Shown here one piece after another: positions 35,437 to 45,076 of a stretch of 59,103 nt of DNA. The notes under the pieces were generated by a model. That model worked only from the letters and a program-made list of their open reading frames with translations. It was not told where the DNA came from and ran no database searches. Positions within the stretch are counted from its first letter, which is position 1. The number at the start of each line of letters is the position of its first letter. The stretch is from Domibacillus sp. PGB-M46 (GTDB taxonomy: Bacteria; Bacillota; Bacilli; Bacillales; Domibacillaceae): assembly GCF_022668875.1 (NCBI RefSeq), contig NZ_JAKGCR010000027.1, positions 1 through 59,103 on the forward strand. The letters run 5' to 3'. The position numbers and the translations under genes are program-made.

Positions 35437-36798
35437 TTAACCGACTTCATTTTTCTTAAAAACTGGTTGTGGTCTAGGCACTAACCAACCACTTCTATAC
35501 GCAATGGCAAATAAGACGATGCTTACACCTAACAGTACAATAGAAAATAAGCCTCCCGTACCTCCCATTACCATAATTGGACCTAGCGTTATAATCAATA
35601 TCTCAACAGGAACCATCCCAATATAACTAAGTGCATAATCGTTTAATGTAGAGCTCTTCGACTTCGGGTCGACGATACGGAGCAGTGCAATGCCTATTGC
35701 AACTGTTGCTGTACTCCATCCCCAGCCAAACAGGCCATTTTCAAACCAGTGTTGATGAAAGACTCTAGGTGCAAGCAGTTGGAATATTCCGTATGCCAAA
35801 GCCACTCCGAAAACAAATAGAACAGCTAACGGGACTGCGTAATCGACAACAACAGACAAATTGATAGAAGTCATACCAAATGCAACAATCAAATCTGTGG
35901 CAGTACCACTAATACGATCAATCACACGTTTATCTACATAGTAATCCGCTTTGGATTTTCTAAGCATTCCTTGTAATAACATTCCAACAACGAACGCAAG
36001 ACTTAACAATGGAATGTTAATACCCGGAATAAGACTGTCAATCCAACCCTTTGCAAAATAGCTAATCATTACAACAACAGCAATAAGTGACACATGGAAG
36101 AATAATGGGTCGACGGTATTTGATTCTAGAGTATCATCGCCTGAAGAAACCCGTTCAGATTTCGAAACAAGACCTGTTCTTAGCGCAGGAGGCAAGTCTT
36201 TAAAATCTGAAATGAAATTTGTTTGATTTCTTTTCGTACTAAGCTTAATTAGTAGAAGCCCCCCAAGAACAGAACAAATAATTCCGACTGTTGCTGCTGT
36301 GTATCCTAGAGCAGTCGCCTCTTCCCAACCCATTGAACGAAACGCTTCGCCTACGGCTGCCGCTGTACCATGACCTCCAACGAATCCTGCACCCAATACT
36401 AATCCAAACCCGGGCGGTAGATCCCATATATTATTCATAAGGAAAAGTCCGAAAAATAATCCTCCTCCCCACATAATCAGCGTCAGCATCATAGCGTAAA
36501 ACCACATATTCCGGACACGGCTAAATGTATCTTTCCACTTTACTTTTGCAGCGCCGATTGGAATAGCTCCAAATATGATGGCGATCAATACCGCCGGGTA
36601 TTCTGAAAGAAGCGGAGAAAAAGGAAGTACATTAAACCCATTTGGCCCAAGCACTAATCCGAGTAGCCCGGCAATGATACTAGCGGGCAAAAATAGGTTT
36701 TGAATCATTGTTATTTTAGCTCTTAGAACAATTCCTACTAGAAGAAGGAGAGATATCAATCCTACATCGACAGCTAAGTCCCACATTGAAATATTCAT
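35437..36798 (-). CDS. Glutamate:Na+ symporter-like (ESS family) transporter
   Basis: A 453-residue membrane protein with about twelve helices of the GltS/ESS family of sodium-coupled glutamate carriers. Signature pore text includes GLVLGAGFVGGHGTAAAVGE in the first half and GLFGWGWSTATVAIGIAL in the second. It is the last gene of the sigma-54 controlled cluster, 81 bp after glcF. Its substrate may be a 2-hydroxy or amino dicarboxylate processed by the neighbouring GlcD/GlcF enzyme rather than glutamate itself; that is inferred from context. Confidence 0.87.
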   Translation of the reverse strand: MNISMWDLAVDVGLISLLLLVGIVLRAKITMIQNLFLPASIIAGLLGLVLGPNGFNVLPFSPLLSEYPAVLIAIIFGAIPIGAAKVKWKDTFSRVRNMWFYAMMLTLIMWGGGLFFGLFLMNNIWDLPPGFGLVLGAGFVGGHGTAAAVGEAFRSMGWEEATALGYTAATVGIICSVLGGLLLIKLSTKRNQTNFISDFKDLPPALRTGLVSKSERVSSGDDTLESNTVDPLFFHVSLIAVVVMISYFAKGWIDSLIPGINIPLLSLAFVVGMLLQGMLRKSKADYYVDKRVIDRISGTATDLIVAFGMTSINLSVVVDYAVPLAVLFVFGVALAYGIFQLLAPRVFHQHWFENGLFGWGWSTATVAIGIALLRIVDPKSKSSTLNDYALSYIGMVPVEILIITLGPIMVMGGTGGLFSIVLLGVSIVLFAIAYRSGWLVPRPQPVFKKNEVG

Positions 36799-36879
36799 TC
36801 TTTTCCTCCTTTAATTCCCTTTATTAACATTTAATAAATAAACAACGTATGGCAACCAAATAATCTTAACTAGAAATCA

Positions 36880-38247
36880 TCATCTTATCCCACAAGCTTC
36901 TGCTAGAACCTCTACTAAGTGCAATGAACGAATGTCACTAGAAGATCCTTGCCTTTCTACCCCTAGCTTCATCTGTAACAAACACCCTGGATTCGTAGTA
37001 ACAATTGTTGTAGCCTTCGTTTCTTTAACATGTTTCATTTTCTCATCGAGAATATTCATTGACTCATTGAAGTGCAAGATATTGTAAATACCTCCCGAAG
37101 CGCAGCATCTATCGCTGCCTTTCATTTCGATAAAGGTTGCACCAGGAACAGACTGTAATAACAGGCGGGGTTCATCTGAAACTTTTTGAACATTACGGAG
37201 GTGGCAGGAATCTTGGTACGTAATAATGCCGTGATATTCCTTTTGAAAAGGCAGTGGACCATATTGCACAAGAATTTCTGTAATATCTCTTGATTTACTT
37301 ACAAAATCCTTTGCTCGTGCGTACCATTGTTCATCATTTTCAAACAATTTGTCATACTCACACAACATGGCGCCGCATCCTCCGGCATTGTTGATGTAAT
37401 AATCGGCGCCCGATTGTTCAAACGCTTCAATATTTGCCTGTGCGAGTGTTCTTGCCTGGTTTGTAAGACCTTGGTGAGCGTGCAATGCCCCACAACAGTT
37501 TTGTTGGTTTGGAATAATGACCTCACATCCGACCAAACAAAGTAGCTCAACGGTTTGGCGATTGATTTGGTACATCATGGCATCCATGATACAGCCTGCA
37601 AAAAACGCTACACGTGCTTTCTTTTCTCCCTTTGCCGGAATTGTAGATCCCCACTTATTTCGTTTTCCTGGAAACTCTAAACGCGGAAGCACTTTTTCAA
37701 ATTGCGCCATTGGTTCTGAAATCTGATTGATTGCTTTTGTTTTTCGTACTAACTTGTTCACACCGGCTTGCTGGTATAACCAAGTGACATTGCCGATCAG
37801 CCTTAATCGTCCTTTATGCGGAAATACATTTTTAAGTATGGTATCTCGTAATTTGCTTTGAAAATTCGACGACTTTTTTATGCGTTCTTCTTGAACACGT
37901 GCTTCCTCCTGCTTTTCTGCAATCACTTCTTTTGCTGCTTCATATATCTTTGCGTATGGTACATCAACAGGACATGCCACCTCACAGGCACGACACCCGA
38001 GGCATAAGTCAATTGGTTTGGCCAGATCTTTTTGAATATCAATTTTTCCTTCAGCTGCCATTTTGACAAGATTGATTCTTCCCCGCGGGGAAGCTGATTC
38101 TTTCCCCATTGATTCGTAGGTTGGACAAGCCGGTAAGCAATATCCACATTGTACACACTGGTTGGCTGCATCATATGATAAATCTCTTAGCTTTTCTGCA
38201 TATGGATCTTGGAGTCTTAATTCATGCTTTGGAGGACATGTAGTCAT
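36880..38247 (-). CDS. glcF: Glycolate/2-hydroxyacid oxidase iron-sulfur subunit
   Basis: A 455-residue electron-transfer subunit. Two [4Fe-4S] ferredoxin motifs lie near the N-terminus (CVQCGYCLPACP and CLGCRACEVACP), and two CCG domains follow (GCIMDAMM with NCCGALHAHQ; DSCHLRNVQ with DRCCASGGIY). It accepts electrons from GlcD and passes them to the respiratory chain. Its ATG overlaps the glcD stop by 4 bp, so production of the two subunits is coupled. The natural substrate may be glycolate or another 2-hydroxyacid such as D-lactate or 2-hydroxyglutarate. Confidence 0.9.
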   Translation of the reverse strand: MTTCPPKHELRLQDPYAEKLRDLSYDAANQCVQCGYCLPACPTYESMGKESASPRGRINLVKMAAEGKIDIQKDLAKPIDLCLGCRACEVACPVDVPYAKIYEAAKEVIAEKQEEARVQEERIKKSSNFQSKLRDTILKNVFPHKGRLRLIGNVTWLYQQAGVNKLVRKTKAINQISEPMAQFEKVLPRLEFPGKRNKWGSTIPAKGEKKARVAFFAGCIMDAMMYQINRQTVELLCLVGCEVIIPNQQNCCGALHAHQGLTNQARTLAQANIEAFEQSGADYYINNAGGCGAMLCEYDKLFENDEQWYARAKDFVSKSRDITEILVQYGPLPFQKEYHGIITYQDSCHLRNVQKVSDEPRLLLQSVPGATFIEMKGSDRCCASGGIYNILHFNESMNILDEKMKHVKETKATTIVTTNPGCLLQMKLGVERQGSSSDIRSLHLVEVLAEACGIR

Positions 38248-39659
38248 GCTCTTAATACCACCTTTGTCTGGCCTGGCTTCGGAAAAATTTTACCTGGATT
38301 TAGTATATTGTTTGGATCCCATGCTTCCTTAATCTTTTTCATCATCAACAAACCTTCTTTTCCAAGCTCCAGTTCCATATAAGGTGCTTTTAGCGTTCCA
38401 ATTCCGTGCTCTCCAGATAAAGTACCGCCTAATGAGACAGCCGCTTCAAAGATTTCGCTAACAGCATCTTCAACACGTTTCATTTCCTCTATATTTCGTT
38501 TATCAGTAATAATGTTTGGATGGAGGTTCCCATCTCCGGCATGTCCAAATACTACAAGATTAAGCTGATATTTTTCTCGAATTTGTTTCAACCTTTCCAT
38601 CATTTCTGGAATCTTGCTTCTTGGTACAGTCGCATCTTCCGATATTTTGGTAGGACCCATCTGAGTAATTGCAGGAGAAACCATTTTTCTTGCTTTCCAT
38701 ATCTCCGCACGTTCTTCTTCTGTTTGAGCCACTTTAACATTTGTTGCTTTTTCCTGGTAACAGAGCTCTTCACATTGTTTGATTTCCTCTTCAATTGCGC
38801 TAGGATGTCCGTCGACTTCAATGATAACCAGTGCCTGTGCATCAAGAGGCAATCCACTAGGCTGATAGTTTTCCACAGCTCGTATACAAGCGTTATCCAT
38901 TAACTCCATTGCCCCCGGCAAAATACCTGATGATAAAATTCTCGTTATAGCTCGACCTGAATCTACCAGATTATCAAACGAAGCAAGCAACGTTTTTCTT
39001 GCCTTCGGCTTTGGAATTAAGCGTAAAATGACTTCGGTTACGATTCCTAATGTGCCTTCTGAACCGACAATTAAGCGGGTTAGGTCATAGCCGGTTACAT
39101 TCTTGACCGTGCTTCCGCCGGTGCGGATAATTTCGCCTGTTGGTGTAACAACCTCCAACCCAATCACATATTCCTTTGTGGTGCCGTACTTTAATCCCTT
39201 TGGCCCGCTGGAATTCTCTAGTAAATTCCCTCCAATTGTTGATACGTGGGAACTGCTGGGATCAGGCGGATAAAATAATCCAACTTCTTCTGCACTTTTA
39301 TGAACCTCTGCTGTTATTACACCGGGAGAAACAATCGCAAGTAAATTTTCTCGGTCGATGATGTGTTTTTTATTTAATTGTGACAAATCCAATACCATTC
39401 CTCCTTCAACAGGAAGGGGACCCCCGCTTAATGATGTTGCGGCTCCTCTTGGATAAACTGGTATAAGGTATTTATTTGCCATCTTTACTAACTGGGCGAT
39501 TTCTATACTATTACTTGGCTGAATTACAATATCCGGCAAATATTCTCCGAAAGAAGCGTCATAACTGTAAGAATACCGTTCTGATAGATCGAGAAAGATT
39601 CTTTCTTCAGGAACAATATCCCTTATTCTGTCAATCACTTGTTGTTGCAAACTATTCAC
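38244..39659 (-). CDS. glcD: FAD-linked 2-hydroxyacid oxidase subunit GlcD
   Basis: A 471-residue flavoprotein that oxidises a 2-hydroxyacid to the 2-oxoacid. The PP-loop FAD-binding region is YPRGAATSLSGGPLP and PPDPSSSHVSTIGGNLLEN, followed by TGYDLTRLIVGSEGTLGIVT. The C-terminal cap has VVFGHAGDGNLHPN and SGEHGIGTLK, with the His residues seen in GlcD/D-lactate dehydrogenases. It lies 13 bp after the DUF6282-like gene and overlaps glcF by 4 bp. Control is by the sigma-54 promoter at 40592. Confidence 0.92.
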   Translation of the reverse strand: MNSLQQQVIDRIRDIVPEERIFLDLSERYSYSYDASFGEYLPDIVIQPSNSIEIAQLVKMANKYLIPVYPRGAATSLSGGPLPVEGGMVLDLSQLNKKHIIDRENLLAIVSPGVITAEVHKSAEEVGLFYPPDPSSSHVSTIGGNLLENSSGPKGLKYGTTKEYVIGLEVVTPTGEIIRTGGSTVKNVTGYDLTRLIVGSEGTLGIVTEVILRLIPKPKARKTLLASFDNLVDSGRAITRILSSGILPGAMELMDNACIRAVENYQPSGLPLDAQALVIIEVDGHPSAIEEEIKQCEELCYQEKATNVKVAQTEEERAEIWKARKMVSPAITQMGPTKISEDATVPRSKIPEMMERLKQIREKYQLNLVVFGHAGDGNLHPNIITDKRNIEEMKRVEDAVSEIFEAAVSLGGTLSGEHGIGTLKAPYMELELGKEGLLMMKKIKEAWDPNNILNPGKIFPKPGQTKVVLRA

Positions 39660-39672
39660 CCCGCTATATATG

Positions 39673-40548
39673 TTATATTCCTAACAGCTGTTTTGGGTTT
39701 TTCACGATCATTGTTTCGATTTCTTTTTCTGAAATACCACAGTCCACCATTTCTCCAACAAAATTACTTAACGCTTGAATGGGTGGAATATTATGCTCTT
39801 GTCCATAATCAGTAACAAGCACGCAAGACTCTGCTCCAATTTCCCTAATGCTATGTGCCATTTCCTCAACCGTTAAATCTTGAAAATCTTCACTGCAAGC
39901 TAAATAACATTTTTCTAGAATGGCTCCTTTTCGAGCGAATTCTTTCTGCATTTCAAGAGGAACCGGCGCAATCCCCAGATCGGCATGCTGAATCAAAATC
40001 TTTCTGACATTATGTTCTAGAGCCGCGTCAAGTAAAACATCCACTTCTTCTGCTGACAAATGACCTGTTGCAACCGCTATATCTGCTTCTGCAATAAGTT
40101 GCAAAATTTCATGAACCTCAGGCAGGATCTTCCGGTTTTCATCCCATATTTCTAATCCTTTTTCAGGGTTCTCTAATGGACGTTCACTGTTAAAAAATCG
40201 AGTTTTCTTTTTACCGAAATGGCAACAGTGTTCATTTGACGAAACAGTTGGCATCCAGATGACCTTTGCACCTAGACGAATGGCAGCATCAACTGTGGCT
40301 GGTGACAATCCACCCGAGAAATGGTTGCATACTAATCCTCCATAAACATCTATTTCCGGTTCTTTTAAACGGATTAGTGCAGCCCGATCAACCGTTTGAG
40401 ATTCGTGCGATTTTAAGACGACCCCCGCCATACCGGCCTTTTTCACATCTTCGATCAATTCCCAATCAGTTTGTTTTCTGGGAAACATACTAGGGTAACT
40501 ATGACAATGTAATTCGATAGCGTCTTTTAATAAAGGATGAAACGCCAT
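39673..40548 (-). CDS. DUF6282-type metal-dependent hydrolase-like protein
   Basis: A 291-residue TIM-barrel-like protein related to amidohydrolases. Possible metal ligands are seen in ELHCHSYPS, LKSHES, VATGHLSAEEVD, IQHADLG and VLVTDYGQ. It resembles proteins placed in DUF6282, whose reaction I do not know. The ATG at 40548 is chosen because GAAAGAAGG is about 7 nt before it. It is the first gene after a consensus sigma-54 promoter and precedes glcD, so it may open a lactone or amide to release the 2-hydroxyacid oxidised by GlcD/GlcF. Confidence 0.78.
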   Translation of the reverse strand: MAFHPLLKDAIELHCHSYPSMFPRKQTDWELIEDVKKAGMAGVVLKSHESQTVDRAALIRLKEPEIDVYGGLVCNHFSGGLSPATVDAAIRLGAKVIWMPTVSSNEHCCHFGKKKTRFFNSERPLENPEKGLEIWDENRKILPEVHEILQLIAEADIAVATGHLSAEEVDVLLDAALEHNVRKILIQHADLGIAPVPLEMQKEFARKGAILEKCYLACSEDFQDLTVEEMAHSIREIGAESCVLVTDYGQEHNIPPIQALSNFVGEMVDCGISEKEIETMIVKNPKQLLGI

Positions 40549-40591
40549 ATATAAACCTTCTTTCAATAATTATTTATTTACACTTATTATT

Positions 40592-40607
40592 TGCAAGAAG
40601 TGTGCCA
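40592..40607 (-). promoter_or_regulatory. Sigma-54 (-24/-12) promoter
   Basis: The minus strand reads TGGCACACTTCTTGCA, a perfect TGGCAC-N5-TTGCA. Transcription should begin near 40580, about 32 bp before the DUF6282-like start codon. Confidence 0.88.
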
Positions 40608-40657
40608 GTTTTCATAACTGTTTTTATATACAAAATGATGATTCTTGAATGTTGATT

Positions 40658-40675
40658 TGTAAAAATTCTTTTACA
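40658..40675. promoter_or_regulatory. Candidate enhancer site for the NtrC-type activator
   Basis: TGTAAAAATTCTTTTACA has perfect 7-bp arms around ATTC. It lies about 60-70 bp upstream of the -24 element. A weaker TGTAA/TTACA pair lies near 40717-40743. Confidence 0.6.
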
Positions 40676-40844
40676 TTTCAAAAAATTATTTAACAAAACA
40701 CAAAAACATTCCCTGTGTAATTTGTATTCTTAGAAGTTACAAAATAAATAATGGGGTTTCTAAGCCCCTTGCCTGTAGTGAACCTTTCCGTCTAATTACA
40801 AAGTAATTTGAAAGAGCTATTGGCCGGTAATACGACAAAATAAA

Positions 40845-40870
40845 AAATACACCTTCTGTAAGGTGTATTT
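40845..40870 (-). terminator. Terminator of the two-component operon
   Basis: AAATACACCTT pairs with AAGGTGTATTT around CTGT, followed on the minus strand by a T-rich tract. It overlaps the end of the response-regulator gene and insulates it from the sigma-54 operon downstream. Confidence 0.75.
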
Positions 40871-42233
40871 ATTGAACAAAATATTTATTTAGTTTATACA
40901 GAAGACGCTGTCTTGAAACGCCTAATTTTCTTGCTGCTTCTGCTGCATTTCCATGGTTTTCTTCTAAAGCGGTAAGAATGATTTGTCTTTCGATTTCCTC
41001 CAGTTGCTGTGGAAGGGATTTATTAGGATCAGTTGGAAACTGTTCATTATTCAATGTTGTCTGTTTGTTTTTCTGGATTTCACGCGGAAAATCTTCCAAT
41101 GATAAGTTTTCTCCTCTACATAAAACTACTGCTCTTTCTAACGCATTTTCCAGCTCCCTTACATTTCCTGGCCAGCAATAATTGGACAAGTTATTCATTA
41201 GTTGCGGAGACACTTGAAAATTTTTATTATATTTCTTTCTGTATCTTCGTAAAAATCCTTCGATAAAAATAGGAATATCGTCTTTTCGGTCTTTCAAAGA
41301 AGGAATATATATATCAACAATATTTAAACGGTAATATAAATCTTCTCTAAACGCCCCTTCTTGTACCATCTTCTTTAAATCTCGATTTGTTGCTGAAATA
41401 ATCCTGACATCTACTTGTTTAGTTTTATTGCTACCTAAACGCATAAAAGACTTTTCCTGGACAACTTGTAACAATTTGGATTGCAGGGGCAATGAAACCT
41501 CCCCAATTTCATCTAAAAAAATCGTTCCTCCATTTGCCGCTTCAAATTTACCTTCGCGGCTTACATTTGCTCCTGTGAAAGCTCCTTTTTCGAAACCGAA
41601 TAATTCACTCTCTAATAACTGTTCGGGGATAGCAGCGCAATTTACTGCTATGAAGGGTTCTCCGTTCCTATTACTTAGCTTGTGAACCATACGTGCAATC
41701 ATACTTTTTCCTGTTCCGCTTTCTCCATGCAATAATAACGTCGCGTCCGTAGCCGCTACTCGTTCTACCATTTCAAATATCTGTTTCATTGCTAAACTAA
41801 CACCTATTATCCCGTTTTGGGATTCAAATTCCTTTAGTTTTTCCTTTAGGTGGATATTTTCTTGTTTCATTCCTAACCACGTGGAAGCCTTCTCAATCAC
41901 GACTTGAATTTCATTCATTTTTACAGGTTTGGCGAGATAATCAAATGCACCCGCTTTCATTGCTGTCACAGCACTTTCAACTTCGCTATATGCCGTCATA
42001 ATAATAAAAATCTTGTGGGGATATAAAGGTATAAATTCTTCAAGTAATTTTAATCCCGTTGTATCCGGCAGCTTTAAATCAAGAAACACGATATCAATTT
42101 CCTTCTCTTTTATTGTTTTTCGTGCTTCCTCTCCGTTAGCTGCTATATAAATGGTATAGCCTTTTTTGCGAAAGAAAGCTGATAAAATTTTTAGCAACTT
42201 GATTTCATCGTCGACAAAAAGAATGCTTTTCAT
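40869..42233 (-). CDS. NtrC-family sigma-54 response regulator
   Basis: A 454-residue enhancer-binding activator. Receiver domain with phospho-acceptor Asp52 (IDIVFLDLKLPD); AAA+ domain with Walker A GESGTGKSM, the sigma-54 contact loop GAFTGA and Walker B GTIFLDEIGE; C-terminal Fis-type HTH (HGNAAEAARKLGVSRQRLLY). When phosphorylated by the adjacent kinase it should activate the sigma-54 promoter at 40592 and so the DUF6282-glcD-glcF-symporter operon. It starts 11 bp after the kinase gene. Confidence 0.93.
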   Translation of the reverse strand: MKSILFVDDEIKLLKILSAFFRKKGYTIYIAANGEEARKTIKEKEIDIVFLDLKLPDTTGLKLLEEFIPLYPHKIFIIMTAYSEVESAVTAMKAGAFDYLAKPVKMNEIQVVIEKASTWLGMKQENIHLKEKLKEFESQNGIIGVSLAMKQIFEMVERVAATDATLLLHGESGTGKSMIARMVHKLSNRNGEPFIAVNCAAIPEQLLESELFGFEKGAFTGANVSREGKFEAANGGTIFLDEIGEVSLPLQSKLLQVVQEKSFMRLGSNKTKQVDVRIISATNRDLKKMVQEGAFREDLYYRLNIVDIYIPSLKDRKDDIPIFIEGFLRRYRKKYNKNFQVSPQLMNNLSNYCWPGNVRELENALERAVVLCRGENLSLEDFPREIQKNKQTTLNNEQFPTDPNKSLPQQLEEIERQIILTALEENHGNAAEAARKLGVSRQRLLYKLNKYFVQ

Positions 42234-42244
42234 TGAAAGTCCCC

Positions 42245-44344
42245 TTACTGTAGAATATTTGGCAAATAAATAAATATAGATGTTCCCTCTCCTTCTATAC
42301 TAGTTGCCCGAATATTTCCGTTATGCTGGGTGATGATTTCATGAGCGATTGAAAGACCTAATCCAGTTCCTTCTGATTTTGTTGAATAAAAAGGATTAAA
42401 GATCCACTTCAATTTCGATGCAGGTATTCCTTTTCCACTGTCTTTTATTTCTATTTTCCAGCCATTCTGTTCGGCATTTACATGAATATAAAGTGATCCT
42501 CCATGTTCCATAGCTTGAAGACTGTTTAAAATAATATTTAATATCACTTGTGTTAATCCATTCTTGTTTCCATAGACTAATGCTTGTTCTACTTCATATT
42601 GACGATAAACCATAATATCCTTGTCACTGACGTTTTTTCGAAGCAAATGCAATAATTCGTCGATAGTCTGAACTATATTTATAATTTGACTTGTTCCCTT
42701 TTCATCACCCTTTGATAGCTTCAAAAAGTCTGTTAATAGGCGGTTCATACGATCAGCGGACTCTAAAATATCGCGAGTATATTCCGGAATAGAAGAGTCA
42801 TCCAATTCACCATCTTCAATTTCAAACTGTATGGCTTCAGCTGCGGCTTGGATGATACTCAATGGATTTTTCACTTCGTGAGCTATCCCTGCAGTTAATT
42901 GACCAAGTGAAGCAAGACGCTCGCTTTGTTTTAAATATTCTTCCAGTTTTTTTATTTCACTTACATCTCGAATCACTAAAATTGATCCGACAAGATCATC
43001 CTTTCCTCCGTTAAACAGTGACGAATAAAGCCTTACATCGTGCTTTTGTTGTTCTTTATCGTAAATATAGCTCTCTACTTCTTCAAACGCTTTTCCCTGC
43101 TTTAATGTCTTATATAAAAAAAATTCTTCCTTTTTATTTTTAATTGGAAGCTCAAAAATTGATTGTCCTACAGCTTCTTTCCGAGAGAAAAGCGTCAACT
43201 TTTCAGCTCCCTTATTAAATGTAGTGATTCTTCCATTTTGATCGGTTGTAATAACACCATATGGGATTGATTCAAGAATATAAAATAACTTTCTCTCCTT
43301 CTCAGTTAAAGCCTTAGCCATTTGAGCCATTACAAGAGACAAATCCTCTAGCTCATCCCCTGTTTTAACTAAATCAAAATCTGATCTTTTGTTTTCTTTA
43401 TATTCTTTCACCTGCTGAATTAAGCTTAAAACAGGTTTAACGACCCTCGAAGTTCCAAAAATGGTTAATCCAATAGCGATTATAAATACAAAAATAAATC
43501 CTTTAAGCAAAAGCATCATAACCGACTTTGCAGGCAGCATCGCCTGATCGATCGGCTCAGCTACAATCAAACCGACATTTCCCAGGGACAATGGCCGATA
43601 GGCTGCAACCATATTTTTATCAAGCAAATCCCCGTTCCACAAACCATATCGCTCTTTCTTTAAATATATTCCTAAGGGATGCTCGCTGATAGGTTGACCA
43701 ATGTAATGATTGTTTGTATCAGCAATAATGGATCCCTTGCGATCAATCATAAGGTTTACCCCCTGTTCGCCAATGGTATAAGCTTGCAAGTAGGTTGATA
43801 GAACTTCAAGGTTTAAAAATGCGATGACTCCTCCTTTGTATTTTCCATTCTCGTCTACAGCAGGGGAAGCAATACACAATGTTTCTCTGCCATCTGGAAG
43901 CGCTATTAAATTTGAAACATAGGAAGTTTTACTCCAAGATATTCTCTCTGTTACTTCTTTAATTTGAATACCTGTAGAAAAAGGAATATCAGGTACTTTA
44001 ACCAATTCCTTTCCTTCTTCGTCAACAGCTTGAATAAATAGGTAAAGCGAATCCTTAGTAACCATACTTTCGATTTCGTCTTTATAAAAATGATAGCTTT
44101 TTTCATTATAAGTGAGGACAAAGGGAGAGACTTCACTCGTTTCAGTAATGACACGGTTCATAAGTACTTCAATGTGTGTGCTGAGAGTTTTGGTAATTAA
44201 TTCATCTCGGTACTCAATTTGTGATTTAACTGATTTATTCGTCACATAATTCGCTATTCCATAGATGGAAGATAGAACGAATAAAATGACAATCAGTACA
44301 ATAAGTAAATAACGTTTTGTCAGTGTTGCTTTGAATATATTCAT
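42245..44344 (-). CDS. Membrane sensor histidine kinase (dCache-PAS)
   Basis: A 699-residue sensor. TM1 near residues 12-32, an extracellular sensing domain of about 240 residues (DGRETLCIASPAVDENGKY, IDRKGSIIADTNNHYIG; double-Cache type), TM2 near 278-300, HAMP-like linker, PAS domain (ESIPYGVITTDQNGRITTF), dimerisation/phospho-His near residue 490 (GIAHEVKNPLS) and an ATPase domain (ILNIILNSLQAM, DSGKGIP, GTGLGLSIAHE). The external domain probably senses the carboxylate taken up by the operon downstream. It forms a two-gene operon with the NtrC-type regulator. Confidence 0.92.
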   Translation of the reverse strand: MNIFKATLTKRYLLIVLIVILFVLSSIYGIANYVTNKSVKSQIEYRDELITKTLSTHIEVLMNRVITETSEVSPFVLTYNEKSYHFYKDEIESMVTKDSLYLFIQAVDEEGKELVKVPDIPFSTGIQIKEVTERISWSKTSYVSNLIALPDGRETLCIASPAVDENGKYKGGVIAFLNLEVLSTYLQAYTIGEQGVNLMIDRKGSIIADTNNHYIGQPISEHPLGIYLKKERYGLWNGDLLDKNMVAAYRPLSLGNVGLIVAEPIDQAMLPAKSVMMLLLKGFIFVFIIAIGLTIFGTSRVVKPVLSLIQQVKEYKENKRSDFDLVKTGDELEDLSLVMAQMAKALTEKERKLFYILESIPYGVITTDQNGRITTFNKGAEKLTLFSRKEAVGQSIFELPIKNKKEEFFLYKTLKQGKAFEEVESYIYDKEQQKHDVRLYSSLFNGGKDDLVGSILVIRDVSEIKKLEEYLKQSERLASLGQLTAGIAHEVKNPLSIIQAAAEAIQFEIEDGELDDSSIPEYTRDILESADRMNRLLTDFLKLSKGDEKGTSQIINIVQTIDELLHLLRKNVSDKDIMVYRQYEVEQALVYGNKNGLTQVILNIILNSLQAMEHGGSLYIHVNAEQNGWKIEIKDSGKGIPASKLKWIFNPFYSTKSEGTGLGLSIAHEIITQHNGNIRATSIEGEGTSIFIYLPNILQ

Positions 44345-45001
44345 TACTTTTTCTCCCTCAATAAATCTAAAAGCGACATATATTGATATTCTCTCTTACA
44401 AGCTTTGTTTCTGATAAGTTAGTCGGAAAAATAAGAATATCAACCTTGTACAAAACTTCTTTGTTACTAGTTGTCACCATGATTAAGATTTCCATTGAGT
44501 ATCGCAGCCTTCTTCCCAATCCAATGGCCGACCCGTTACTCTACACCCGAATTATCCATTATTAACCAGATACAATTTGGTGGTCCTTGCTAAACAAATA
44601 TGTATTTACCGTTTGGCAATTTGTTCAAATACTTCCATTATCTTTACTGAAAGGGTATTCAAAAGCTTGAATTGCATCGGAGGGGGCATAATATTATCTA
44701 TAGGCTGCTGTTTTGGTCGGTCTTTATAACTGCCTGAAGTAAATTCTACACTTTTCATTTAGATTTGTTAATTAAAGATTAAAATAGGTCATTTCCACTT
44801 TAAACGATTGGGAAATTATCACTTCACAGCCTCCTTATCGATAAGAAAATGAACAAAATGCAAACATTACGTCCTCAGCCCTGACAACCACCTCACTTTT
44901 TTCTGGCAAAATACTTTGCTTTAATATAGGACTAAAAGAAATATAGCGATTTTTTGAACTTAAACAGTTTGCTTTAGCCATACCTTTTAATTCTGTAAAA
45001 A
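44345..45001. other. Gene-free stretch with a possible decayed small frame
   Basis: Mostly A+T-rich. The minus strand at 44606-44758 has a 50-codon frame (starts MKSVEFTSGSYKDRPKQQP) without a ribosome binding site. It may be a remnant; nothing else is supportable. Confidence 0.3.
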
Positions 45002-45031
45002 AAACAGATGGCAAACTACCGCCATCTGTTT
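45002..45031 (-). terminator. Terminator of the alpha/beta hydrolase gene
   Basis: AAACAGATGGC pairs with GCCATCTGTTT, followed on the minus strand by an eight-T run. Confidence 0.8.
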
Positions 45032-45076
45032 CAAGCTTATATATTCGCTATTTAACCCAAGAACAAAACACGTCAC

